From: Synchiropus splendidus
Lineage: Eukaryota; Chordata; Actinopteri; Syngnathiformes; Callionymidae
Length of the DNA: 64,000 bases
Assembly: GCF_027744825.2 (NCBI RefSeq)
Contig: NC_071335.1
Coordinates: forward strand, 13,467,501 to 13,531,500
Direction: 5' to 3'
Part shown: one piece after another, positions 49,853 through 62,068 of the stretch
Layout of the letters: the number at the start of each line of letters is the position of its first letter
How positions within the stretch are numbered: position 1 is the first letter of the stretch
The notes under the pieces: model-generated
The model's database searches: none
Told to the model about the DNA's origin: nothing
What the model saw: the letters and a program-made list of their open reading frames with translations, nothing else
Translations under genes and position numbers: made by a program

Positions 49853-52800
49853 CGTGTCTGGTTGGCCTAATAATCGTTGCGTCTGTCGTCATTACACAGG
49901 TGAGAAGTTCACTCTTACGTGTCTGATACTGTATATAACGTGTAACAATAAGAACTATTTAACCGCGAACATAGGTAAGTGCCAGTGTGAGCCACATGCT
50001 GTCCAACATAGCGGATATTTCACATTCATGTGGTTAGAACCCTTAGACAGAGGCATTGCCGTCCTGATTTGTGATGTACGTGCTTTTCGTTTTTCTATAC
50101 AAGCGTGTCTACTCACGTCGATCATTGTAAACACACTGACTTGGCGAGCAAAGGGAAACAAGCTGACTCTAGTACTGAGCCGTGACTGCAGTCATAACCC
50201 TGCAACATGGCTCAGCTGAATGTACCTGCTCTGTGCTTGGTTTACCTCTGGCTTCACCTCTGCATGACCTTGTTCCACAGTAGTAGTATGGTTCTCTGAA
50301 GGTTTCTGCTTTTGTTGCACATATTATTCTCATTATTTTGCCTTTTGTGTTTCTCACCCATCCAGGTGAGCGCCACCTGTCCGGCAAAGTGCGAGTGTCC
50401 ACCAAGGATGACCTGTCCAGCAGGTGTCAGTTACGTACCAGACGGATGCGGCTGCTGTAAGGTGTGTGCTGCTCAGCTGAACCAGGACTGCAGTCCAATG
50501 AGACCTTGTGACCACCACAAAGGACTGGAGTGTAATTTCGGTAATGATGTGACCACGGCCTGGGGCATCTGTCGAGGTGAGCGCCCTCATACCTTCCACA
50601 ATATTTGGCTTCATTCAGCTTTTCTGTGCGTACCAGCAAAAGCGGCTGATAGTTATTGTTTTGTTTTTTGTTATGTGTGTATTTGTTGACTGTCACCGAC
50701 TATCTTTATGAAGATTAGTCGACTAGTCAGTGTATGACTTGGGTTGTTGAACAAGCCGATACATCTGATTGTAGTGTTGTAATACTATTGTCAAGTATTT
50801 TACTATGTTTACTTGTATAGTGTTAAATATTGTTTTGTTACATATTAAAAAAAAAAAGCATATTTAGCCAATGTTGTTTCACACTATATTCCTTGATGTT
50901 CACTGTGACAATAATTTCACAGTGGTATTTTCACAATGGTCCTGAGAGCCTCAGCCATTTCTGCTCTCTGTATTAACTGAGGTACTCATTTAAAAGCCGA
51001 TTATTACTTCATTTTAAACACACTCGAAGAAAATGCACCGTTCTTCAAAAAAGACAGCAGTCTTCAAGATAAACGTATAGTAGTTGGCAGACAATTGTAG
51101 TAGCAGAAAGGACGCAAGAATTCCAGAAGTGCACTTTCTTGGCTCCCATTTCTTACTGGACACTTGACCATTGCTGATGGATTCATGTCAGTATGCTGTG
51201 AGTGAAGTGACCTTGATTGTTCTTGTACAGAGTGGTGCTTGTTCACGTCGTTGATATTTAATAATGGTAGGGTTTTAACTATTAGAAATGCTCTTGCAGT
51301 GCTGCCCCGCATTCTAAAAATAGCTGATTTGAGTCCCGGGATTTTAGAGGCAAGAAGATCCCCCCACACCTGCCTTTGTTTCTCCTCTTTCCCATTTAAG
51401 TTTAGACTGTGCAGTGCAACATTTAATGTCCACAGAGTTGCTCGATTTGTCAGCAATGGTCCATCATATATGAAAGTTGTCTCCCTGCGTTGGTGCAGCC
51501 AGGTCAGAGGGTCGTACCTGTGAGTACAATGGCAGGATTTATCAGAACGGCGAGAGCTTCCAGGCTGGCTGCAAACACCAGTGTACTTGCGTGGACGGCT
51601 CCGTCGGCTGCTCTGCTCTGTGTGAAAACAAGTTGCCACCACCTTCAGAAGTGTGTCCCAGCCCACGACTTATCAAGATACCCGGACAGTGTTGCTTCAG
51701 CGTGGACTGTCACCAAGGCACCTGGCGGATCCCTCCAAAACGCCTGGTTGGTACAAGCCCGAACAGGCTTCCTGTATAAGCCTGTGTTTTTGTTACGCCT
51801 GTAGGTTTCTTTAACAGCATTAAACATGTACTTTAAGACATTAATAATGTGCTCTTGTTGCTCTGTTTTTTATTTTTTGATGATATCTGCATAAATCATG
51901 AATAAAATCCTCGCCTTCCTGTCCATCGCAGGGACAATTCAAGTAAACTGTGCAGATGAATATCTAAACATCAGACACCTTTCGGCCAGCTTTAGTACAT
52001 CGATTGTGTAGTGGTTTATCCTTTATGCAGTAGTGTTCTAGAGACCAGTCTCTGCTTCATAACCACCAGATGTCATTTTCTATCACAGAAGCCCTCATCC
52101 AAACCACCCACTCCCCAACATCATCCCCTCCCTAATCGGCCTGGAAATGAGTTGTTGATTACCAACAAGCTGGCAGGTGTCGAGTCTTGGGAGCCGGAGC
52201 GCGCCAGTAAACACCTACCTGGTGAGGACGCCTACTGACATTATTGCACGCTTCATAGGTTAAAATGTAACTGTGGACAGTCTTCATTTCTGGCTGGAAA
52301 GTTGAAACAAAACTGAACTTAAAATTAACTTAAAATTCATAGACTCAACAGTTGTTTTGAATAAAATACTCCCTCCTTTGTGTGATGATGTTTGTGTTTG
52401 CTGTACCTTTTCAGTTTATGTTCACGTGGGTGTGCTTCTTCTGACGCAATCTTTTCTAAAATTCAGTTTGGCTCCAGCCTAAGAAGAAATGCCGTGTGAT
52501 GACCACCGACTGGTCGGAGTGCTCCCGCAGCTGTGGGGTCGGTATCTCTTCTCGCATCACCAACAAGAACCGAAGCTGCAAACTGAAGCAAGAGACGAGA
52601 GTCTGCATGGTTCGACCTTGCTATGGCCTGAGTGCTCCCGCTAAGGTAAGTGACTTGAGCCTTGAGTCCAGGTCTAATGTCCATGGTTGAGTCTTGATAA
52701 CATCTTATCACCATCCAGACGCGCCTTAGCTGAGTGTTTTGAAGAAGAAAGAAAACGTGTACTCATTTTTTTTAGATGAAAAATTCAAGAGCAACCAGAA

Positions 52801-53999
52801 GTATGAATCTGGTGAAATACCAGGGCACTTTTTTTAATAAGACGGTGTGTCTTCATCCCCTATGTGTGTGACATAATCTCAATTGTGGATGTCTATTTGA
52901 AGTAAAGCCTGCTCTCGCAACTCAGCAGGGTTTATCCTCATCCCTGCACCTTCCCACTCTGGTGCAGGGATTGTATACAACGCCTCTGTCACAAATAGAT
53001 AGGAGTAACTTTGTTATGGAGGACAAACTATTCACTTTGTTGTGAGCAACAAAGAAGAAGAGGGTGTTGAACTAGAGCAAGTGTCTACCATACTTGACTT
53101 TTTATCCAACACCAAGTTCATGATAGTTCAGCTTTGCCTCTGTATTAAAAAGCCGGCCAAGTTTGTTTAAGTGCTACTACTTTCACCCCAAGAGAACAGC
53201 CTCAGTTTACAAAATCCCATCCATAATGCATTTAACATGGTTGGATCCCGGAGTCCCTAAGCTAATCGTTTGATGCTCCTGCACTGAATAAACTTCCCTC
53301 CAGAGGTGGAATATCTTCCCTGCAGCTTGTTAACTGAGTATTTTAGCAGTACGCCGAGAAGGTCAGTGAGCTGTTGGGGCTGTGCAGAGCTGATATACTT
53401 GGGTTGGAAAGCAGGCAGGCACCTATTTAAATATAGCCCCCCTCTCCATTTTCCCTCATGCATTCTTCCCATGAAGCTGACCATCGCCTGTCTGGATACT
53501 TGGAGTGCCGAGACACTCCAGGAACATTGGAGATCGGTGGCTCTCACCTGCCTTGAACATTCACTGGTGTCACTTTGGATGATGTTGTTTCACCTTGAAA
53601 GATTTATTGGAGGTCCTATAATCCATAACACCGAAACAGTTCTCTGTAGCATCTTAAGATGAACATCAATCTTTGTTCTAATTACAGAGAGGGAAGAAGT
53701 GCTCATCTGTCTACAAAGCTTCAGAACCCCTTCGTCTGTCCTATGGCAAGTGTGTGAGCATCAAACTTTACCGACCAAACTACTGTGGAACGTGTGCAGA
53801 GCAGCAGTGCTGCTTGCCACAACGCACACGCACGGTACCTGTGACCTTTGTTTGTCGGGACGGTGCACGCCTCCGAATGCCAGCCATGTTCATCCAGTCA
53901 TGCAAATGCAACAACAATTGCGGGTCCCTCAATGAAGTGGATGCTCCCCCGCTGCCTTGGATGAAAAGCAGTACCATGTTCAAGAAGGAATATGCATAA
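49849..53999 (+). CDS. ccn1l: CCN-family secreted matricellular protein, CCN1/CYR61-like (six coding exons, complete)
   Basis: Coding exons are 49849-49899, 50366-50576, 51499-51746, 52089-52221, 52467-52645 and 53688-53999 (stop TAA). They total 1134 nt, or 377 residues, against 381 in human CCN1. Exon 1 encodes a hydrophobic signal peptide (residues 1-17). Exon 2 is the IGFBP module (about 21-87, 12 Cys, motif DGCGCCKVC). Exon 3 is the VWC module (93-158, 10 Cys, with NGESFQ and CKHQCTC as in CYR61). Exon 4 is a proline-rich hinge (171-214). Exon 5 is TSP1 (223-266, [11 protein letters not shown], 6 Cys). Exon 6 is the CT cystine knot (about 278-353, 10 Cys). Splice sites are GT-AG with consistent phases (0, 1, 0, 1, 0). 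The exon 3 donor (CTG|GTTGGT) is weak and is the least certain junction. The start is fixed by an in-frame TAA 9 nt upstream. CCN1 proteins are secreted, bind integrins and heparan sulfate, and are immediate-early, YAP- and SRF-responsive genes in vertebrates. The hinge is poorly conserved, so a teleost ccn1-like paralogue is more likely than the ccn1 orthologue; I cannot tell l1 from l2. CCN2 fits less well. Confidence 0.93.
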
Positions 54000-55085
54000 A
54001 GACTAAGCACCATGAGCACCAGCCGACAGGATATATTGTCTAAGGGAAAGGGAAAACATTTTGGCACTTAAACTCAGATTGAACATTGTTTTTTTTTCCA
54101 TCTACATTTCACCTTCTCTTAAAGCATCCCTGTGAAACTGAGGAAACTGCTGGATCAGGTTTACTAAGAAACCGCAAAAGAGGTATGAATCTTTGAAAGA
54201 AACCACCTTGCTCTATACAATATTTGTGATGCAAATCTGACTGGAGGACATGGTGACATGATCATGGCGTTTCCTTTGGTGTATTAAATACATTTGGATA
54301 CATACATGACATTGATCTTATATCCTTAACTTGGCTGGACCAATGAGAAGTAACCATAGATGCACCTCCTGCCATTCAATTTGTAGTGAACTCGGTGACT
54401 ATTGAGTGAGTGTGCTCACTATGTGTTTATAGCGTCCTCTGGTGTACAGCTGGTGGCGGTGTTGAATTGAAATGTTCCGATTGACTCCGTGTTTATGGAC
54501 GAAAAAGCTTTAACTCCAGCAGTTGCATGGGAAGAGATAAACTACTGCTGTGCTAATACGTTTGGTTAGCAGTGCCTTTTTGCCAATATTGCTGAAATAT
54601 AAGGTCAGAATTGGAATGTTGTCGGATTTTTTATAATATACGAGAATTTCATAGGTTAGAAAAGAAAATATAGATTAGAGATATATGTATCATTTAAATA
54701 TAATTGCTGTTGTGTGGAACTTGCATGGCTGTTTACATCATGAAAACATCATGTGTGTGTGTTAACGGGCCAGTTATCTGTCCCCTCTTCATGCTTAGGA
54801 GATTTAGATTCCATGTCGTGGCCTTTAGGAGCTCAACGTCTATTTATTATCTATAATTTAATGGTTAAGCGTTTCAATACTGACTTCAAAGTGAAGTGTT
54901 TTATTGCTAAGAAATCTTCACACAGTCTTTTAAATCAAACGTGTGTATCATTGTCCTATTTCATCGTCAAATAAGATGATGTCCCCCACAATAGGAAGTG
55001 ACTCATTACATGCGTCTGCTGACACAAACAGATGTATATTGAAACACAATCAGACTGGTAACAATAAAAAGAATGAAATTGCCAT
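54000..55085 (+). other. 3' UTR and polyadenylation site of the CCN1-like gene
   Basis: After the stop codon there is AT-rich sequence with no recognisable exon. The best AATAAA signal is at 55063-55068, implying cleavage near 55085 and a 3' UTR of about 1.08 kb. Several ATTTA-type elements, including TATTTATTA at 54841-54849, fit the short half-life of immediate-early CCN transcripts. The UTR extent is inferred from the signal alone. A CTCF-like motif sits at 54446-54461. Confidence 0.5.
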
Positions 55086-55569
55086 CTTCAGTCAACCATG
55101 CATATATTGTCACTTGATTCTTACATTGTGCTCTAACAATTAATTATATCCAAAGTGCCTATTTTGTGACATTGCAGGGCGGTCAAACATGTTTTGACAT
55201 ATTTAGCTTTCCAAATGTTTTTTTTCTTCTTTTTTATTATTAAATGTTGATATAATGTATATCGCGTGGTGCATTCTTCGACCTTGGCGTATTCTTGAAA
55301 ATATGAATTAATTCATAGACAGGTGGATGGACAGAATTCTGATGATTACATTATTGCTGTTGGTGTTGCAGCGCTACGTAAAAATCCACGTAAATTCTAT
55401 TACATGTTAATTGCGTATCAACTCCAATTGCATTATTCTCCCACACGCAACACTTTGCTAAATAGTTGATCATGACAAGCCATGCTACAAGCTCTGAATT
55501 GATAAGTCAGTAATAGCGTCAGATTTCCTCATGAAATTCCGCTTTATCTTCCGTTCTGACCAGCAAAGC
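55086..55569. other. Spacer between the CCN1-like gene and evi5l
   Basis: AT-rich sequence between the CCN polyadenylation signal and the CpG-rich evi5l promoter. No feature seen. Confidence 0.5.
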
Positions 55570-56073
55570 TCCTCACCTGCGGTAACCGCCCTCCACCGGA
55601 ATAAACCTTTGCGCTGATTTGCTGCCTCCGCTGTTCTTCTGACGGGAGTCGCGGTATCCTACCTCTGATTGGCTCACACGCTGTCCATCACCTCCCATCC
55701 GCCACGTGATTGGTTCGTCACTCCTCGTGCTCGTCTGGAGCTCGAGAAGGACAGCCATTCCCGGTGACTCCTCGCGGTTGATGCCGCCGCTTATCTCCGT
55801 GGAACCGACGGCTGCTGCGTCGCTCTCCGGGAGACGTAACCCGGCCGGTTTTTAATGAAGCCAGCGCCCTTAAACGGGGCTCGCGCGCTGCTCTTGGTTG
55901 GGTGATGAGGTTCCGCCGCTGCTCGCTGCTCTGCGGTAGGAGGATGGCACTGCGCTGGACCGTGTGTCCGTGTGAGTCCTCGGTGGCCTATTAAGATTTC
56001 AATTAGCCGACACCGTAGCATCGCTTCAGGACGCTGTGGCGTGGGAACTACGGGGAAACGCAGCGCACCGACG
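55570..56073 (+). promoter_or_regulatory. evi5l: CpG-rich promoter region of evi5l
   Basis: This GC- and CpG-rich block stands out from its AT-rich surroundings. It has two inverted CCAAT boxes (ATTGG at 55668-55672 and 55709-55713), with a CACGTG E-box (55703-55708) directly before the second, and no TATA box. This is the usual layout of a housekeeping-type CpG-island promoter with dispersed starts. It lies directly upstream of the putative evi5l first exon, whose donor is at 56091. The transcription start cannot be fixed from sequence alone. Confidence 0.65.
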
Positions 56074-56090
56074 ATGGAGGCGCACACACG
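55860..56090 (+). other. evi5l: Putative non-coding first exon of evi5l (5' boundary uncertain)
   Basis: The exon ends at a strong donor (CACG|GTAAGG, donor at 56091) and lies in the CpG-rich block. It would splice to an acceptor at 61924-61925 (CAACAG). Exon 2 then starts at 61926 and contains 143 nt of leader before the start codon at 62069. An ATG at 56074 opens a 10-codon upstream ORF that spans this junction and stops at 61939-61941. The 5' edge given here is only approximate. Confidence 0.5.
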
Positions 56091-59000
56091 GTAAGGCTTG
56101 ATGTGACCGAAACGTTATCATGTCCGGTTTATAATTCATTTAAACTACATTCTGGGCGCCCCCTGTCAACAGCTGCTGTTTATCTGAGTGTTAAAAAAGA
56201 CCCCTCACATGATAACGAGCCTTGTCATCGATGTTGTTTTGATGCCTCGAGTGTCGTTACACAACCGCAGAGCTGAGGAAAGCCGCTGTGAAACAGGGGA
56301 TGATGTGTCATTTTGGCTACAGATGTACATCCAGAGGCCTGTTGTTTCTCCGTCTCCTCACCCTCCTCCTCTTCCTCCTCCTCTTCCTCCAGCAGCACTG
56401 GACCAGGAGATCGAGCTGCTCTGTGCGAGGACCCTAAGGATAATAGGCTCATTCACATGTTCACAGAACAAAGCGTTGACTAGCTCTCGTCCTCATGAAA
56501 TAGCCAGTCTACTGATGCTATCTTACTGAAATGCTGTCCGGTCACTTCATTATATCAGTCTTGCAATTGTATCTGGATATTTTAAATTGCATTTCTTGTC
56601 TAGATATCTTGATCGGCCTGTGCCTTAAAGTTAGAGCTGAAGAAGTGTGTGAAGCCTTTAAACAGATGTATCAATGTAGCTCATATTACATGTATTAGAA
56701 CCTTTATTACATCAACAGTGAAGTAAAGCACAAAAATAAATTGCCAGTAAGAAGGGAATCCAGACCATGGGCTGTTTGTGGTGTGGCACTGAATCCAAAA
56801 CAAAATGGCCAGCGTCAGACATTAACTGTATATTGCTTGTGACTGATTATCACTGTCAACCGGCTGAAATGAAATACAGAAATTCTGACCAGAAATATAG
56901 TTGCATAAAGTACTGTGCACTTTTGTTGTCTGTCCCTGGATGGAGCAAGCAAATAGGAGTTGTGTCCCCCTGTTTGAGGGCTGGCGAGCAGCTCTGTGGG
57001 AAACCTGATCTCTAGTGCCACGACAATCATATTTTTTTAATATTTAATACATGAAACATTCTTTTTTTAAGGGCGATATTCATCCTTGTATTCTGCTTGA
57101 AAATGCCTCAACCCCTATCGTGAAAGTCCATGTACCATGGAAAATGGAGAATCTAATTCCTTACTGTTTACCTTGTTTTTGTTTTCTGATGACTCTTTAA
57201 CACACTGATGTTTCGGTATTGTGATTAAAAAATGGCCAGTATAGCTAGATGGGATGTCAAATTAGGTATGAGAGTTGTTTTCCAGTCAGTCAGTACCATT
57301 GTCTTTTTGGCCTGCTGGTATTTTTTCTTTATCTTGATCAGCAAGAGCCACATGATCACAGCATGACAAAGGAAATATATCTGTGTCCATACTGAAATAG
57401 ATGCAACGTGACCTCAATGTGAGATGAGATACTTAATTTTTATGGGTGTGATTTCATGTGTTTTCTATGTAGCTATAAGACTGTGTTAATCATTGCAAAT
57501 AACTGAACTGTGCTTTCAATATTCAATGTTCCTGTACAATTTCACTGTGTAACGGGCTTTGGTTCATGATCATAGGGTCATTATGCTGAAGAAGTGGCAT
57601 AGAGCATAAAGAAAAAGGTAAATTTGCAATTTATTTGTTGTTAAAATATTACATTGATAAAGACAGATTAATTCAGTATTTATTTTGGATTGCGATTATG
57701 ATTGTTATTATGTGATGTAGTCATTTTGCTCATCATGATATATGTAGTGACCACCATTGAAATGTTACTATCAACATCGTAAATAATAGTCTTCAAAATA
57801 GATTTCATTCATTGAACTCAACATGGACTTTGTCAGTTGCATGAAAACAACATTTGGTGAAGAACAGAAATTGCGTTCTGATGCGAAGTATAAATGACAA
57901 TATCATTTCAAGTGCCTGAAACATGCCTGGATTATGTTTCAGGTCAGTACATCAAGCAGGATTGTTGCCAGACAAATCATTCCACCACCCTGACACTTGT
58001 CAACAGGGCCCATCAACAAACCAGCTGAGTCTGTCCCAGTGAACTTTGACTCCAAGCCTTTCTGCATGAGCTGTCCCTCTGATATACTGGTTGCTAATCT
58101 TGTCATTCTGAGTCACTCCCAATGAAAACGGGAGCATCTTCAACTCTGACTCTTCTGTCTCAGAGCTACTGTCTCATACAGCATGGCAGGCCTCACTACT
58201 GTTCAGCCTCATAATGCTGTTATTCCTATTGGTGTGTAAAAGTCAAATGTCACTTGTGTGGTGTGCTATCTGTCAGGAAAGTTGTGTTTTATTGGTGAAT
58301 CTGGTCAGGAAGATGATGGATTTTGAAAGTGACTACTTCTTAGTATGACGCTTTTGTGCTTTGAAATGTAATTTAACTTTTTTTTTTCCTCTCTAAACCG
58401 ATGGAACTGGTACCAGATGCTTTGGGACATGAGATGCAAACCTTCTTCGGTAAAACTCCTCAGATCAATCTTCCCTTTTGTGGAAAGAACAAAGGCAGTC
58501 CAACTTAATATGTTGTACACATAACAAAGGACCATAATGGTTTCAGTTAAAGAACAGGATATGCCTTTGTGTATTCTTCCAATATGGAAATCTCATTCTG
58601 CATGCCTTTTTATGATGCGTTGAACGTTCACAGACTCCTTGATGAATCTTTGGCTGGACTCCACTGTCTGAAAATAAATATAACAAAGCTGTCCTGGAAT
58701 ATGACTGGACGTGAGAGTATTTATGTGCCACACTTTGCCATAAAGAAGCCATAAGGCTACATCAAGTGGTAGATGTAGTTGTGAAATTAGTTGATCCACC
58801 CATCGCCATTTCGTAACTGCAACAGCAAATAATTCCTATCGTCCTTTATAATATTAAATGTCATGTAGTAAAAGATAATAAACTATATGGATATGAACAG
58901 GCAACTAACAGGTAGTCATAATTGCAGCAAATATGAAAGTATGATCTACAGATCAACTGCACACAATTACCCACCGTGAGAGTAAAAGTTGAAAGTCATC

Positions 59001-61925
59001 ATGCGCAAATTGATTCCAATTGTTGAACGCCCCATTGCCCTTTTGTGCATGTGTTTTGACTTGTCAATACACAGGCGTCCGTGCAGACATACTGGATTAA
59101 GCTAATGGAGCAGATCCATGGTCAAAACATAGCATCAGCCTTAAGGTAGAGCCGTGAGTCATGAGGTAAACGACTCATTACTTTGTAGTTCTAGTGGCCA
59201 TTGTCACATGGATTCTATTAGACAGGGCAGCGTTGATGGCGCTTCAGGGTAGAATATCCCGGTGTCAGTGACCTGAACTCTGAGGGAATAACCGGGGGAA
59301 TTTACCAAGGGGTCACCAAATGTGATGTGTTCGTGAGAGCAACACTGATCAATGCACAGTTTAATGTGAGCTTGTTTACTGAGAACATTGGGGTGATAGT
59401 CATGCTTGCATGGTGACACTTGCACAATATCAAACATGCGATGCTATTCTTTCATAATTTGAGAAGACTCAACATGTCCTAATCCTCCTGCGGTGCTTAA
59501 CTCTGACACGGGAGCGTTGTAAGTAAGGCAGCGCAACTCTAAATAACTCAATAAGTGTGGCAAGATTTTGAGGTGTGAAAGTCAGAAATCAGGGCGTCTA
59601 ATCTGGTCAACAGATCTGGTTAGGCAGGGTCACAGCTAAACTTAGACAATAGCCAGGATCCACTTTGTGATTTGAAATGCAGCATTGTATGTTAATGCCG
59701 TCCGTACAGGTTATCTATACATGACTGCTTTTAGATTTCAGCAGCGCTGAGTGTTGATCATTGCATTCTTGCTTGCAACGTGATCATCAGCAGTGGCTTT
59801 TGTTGCCTCTGATTAGATTTGTTTTTCTCCTGAGCAATGGATTCTGTTTGAGACCTATCGAAAAGCAAATGATGAGAAGTGATCTTAGAAGACTGCTGGG
59901 AGCTTGTTTGTGTGTGGAGGAAAGGTAAATGAGTTTCCTTCTGTCTCTACATGCAATGTTTTCCCAGGAACTCTCCGCGGATGTGTCACAGTATGATGAG
60001 TATACACAGTGATTTAAGCTGCGGTAGACAGAAGTGGGTCACATGAGGGTGTGGAGCGTATATGCTTGTGAAATTCATCATTTGTGTGTCTAAGTACGAC
60101 TATGACCAATGCATATCAGGAGCCAGGGGTTTAGTGCAGGAGCACTGTCCTCACTGCGGTTCTTCTGCAGCTGAGACGTGTTCAGTCCTGGATTGTCGAC
60201 GACTTCTAACACAGCCATGCTTTTACTAATCCATCCACCTTTTTTAAAATGGTGTTGAGAAATAAATGTGCTTCAGTCTCACATTGACTCAAACCTACTT
60301 AAACCTGGATTTATCTAACTTGCGATGATCTTGAGTGGTAAATACCCAGGTCATTGGAGAAAAGGATTTCATAGAACGTCTTAGTCCAAATTGGCGTCAT
60401 TCCCTTTACTGTTCTACTGTTAGGACCTGCAAGATACTCAACACTTCTCTACTGGACAGGTAGCAACCAATTCAGCCAGTCAAAGTTGAGACATGTCAAA
60501 GTAGCTGTTGGATATCAAGAGCCTGAGAGCAGAGCTGTCAAAATGGATCACTCAGAGAAGACAAAAACGTTTATCGAGTTTTCTCCAAGAGGCCACGTTT
60601 ATTCATGATTTTTGTTGTTTTGTAGTATCTTGTATTATCACCCTGTCTGCTCTTGTCCAGGTTGACTTTTTAAAGTTAAGTGACACGGCTTTATTATCGT
60701 CCATACTGTGATCCTATACTGAGCCTGACTTGAGTCAGGATATAGTATCTTTATAAAACATTCATCTGTTTCCCCTTAGCAAACTAAACTAAGTATTAAT
60801 TCAACTTGAATTTTTAGTTCAGGATCAATTAATTGGGATGATGTTGGAGCCATTTCCAGCTTGTTTAAGATCACTTTCTTATCAACCTAGTTGCTATGCA
60901 ATTGTGTTGTATATTCCATCCTTGTTGGCTGAGTGTTTTTAAACTCAGTGCTACTACTTCCTAGCATTCGAAGCAGATAATCCCACTAGAATTTGACTAC
61001 AGTCGTGACAGCATGACAGATGAGTGAGAAGGGTGTGTCCAGTGCCAGCCCTGCTCATAATCCTGAGTTGGTATTTGGATGCAGATGGACAGAAATTGAA
61101 ATTCCCCTCTTTCTTCTCTTACTCGGAATGCGCTCCTTGTGTTCATCTCTTGCCGTGACCTTCCTGATCAGATGGTTGTTTTGCTCCTATTTTTATCTGA
61201 CATCAGCTGTACTGCAGGCTGTTTGGTGTTCTCTTGACATTGTTTTGCATTTGTTGCATCATGTGCATGACTGCATGGAAACATCCAAACACAATCAGGC
61301 TTATTTGTAGATTGTTTTACCTGTTTTAGGAATTAATTCCAGCTTGTAGATACATCTAAAGTATGCATGTATAGGATTGTTCAGTCTTATCAACATGAAA
61401 TTTTGTATTACAGTAACAAACGTGGCGATTAATTTATGTTGTTTTTGTTTGAAGCGGATGTATTTACTCATAATAAATTACGTGAAAGGCTCCAGACAAG
61501 ATGCACACAAATAGCCAGAACTCCTCGTAGCCAGATTCTAGAGCCAAAAAAGGCTGATCTTTCCATACTTGAATTGCATCTGTCCCATCAGAATATGTGT
61601 CCACAAAGAGCCGGCTACATCACTTCTTTGCTGTCATCTTTAAGTCCCATTGTGCTGAGTTGTCAGTGAAGTTTTAGATGTCATGTTACTCGCCTTCACT
61701 ATGACCCTAATAAAAATGGACACAGTGTATTTTTTTCTACACTGCACTTGATACGCATTGATCTGCTTGAATGATTCCTCCAGTGATGGTGAAACTTCTA
61801 TGTCCACACAGTGGCAGTTTGGGATAAATAAAGGCACTTAAATCCACAACACTGAGTTACTACAAGCAATGACTCATTTGCGGTTTAAGTGTTAATGTTA
61901 CTGCCCTATTCTATGTCAACAACAG
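56091..61925 (+). other. evi5l: Intron 1 of evi5l
   Basis: This 5.8-kb stretch between the CpG-rich first exon and the first coding exon is AT-rich and contains only short chance ORFs. Visible contents are a CTCF-like motif on the minus strand (56154-56170), a polypyrimidine CCT/CTT microsatellite (56351-56391) and short poly-T runs. I saw no complete transposon with matching ends and no exon-like protein similarity. Confidence 0.55.
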
Positions 61926-62068
61926 GTTTGAAGAACTCTGATCAGATTGGCTGTGCGGCCCTCCAGAAGGACGGTCAGGTGACAGCGCTGAGGAGAAGGA
62001 CTATCTGCGCAATTTGGACATCCTTCTGACACACGCCATTATCTTAATCCCCCTCTACTGCTACTACC

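Noticed and set aside
50312..50689. 125-residue ORF as a stand-alone gene
   Set aside because: It is exon 2 (IGFBP module) of the CCN gene read through both flanking introns.
52011..52238. 75-residue ORF as a stand-alone gene
   Set aside because: It contains the CCN hinge exon (52089-52221) plus intron read-through.
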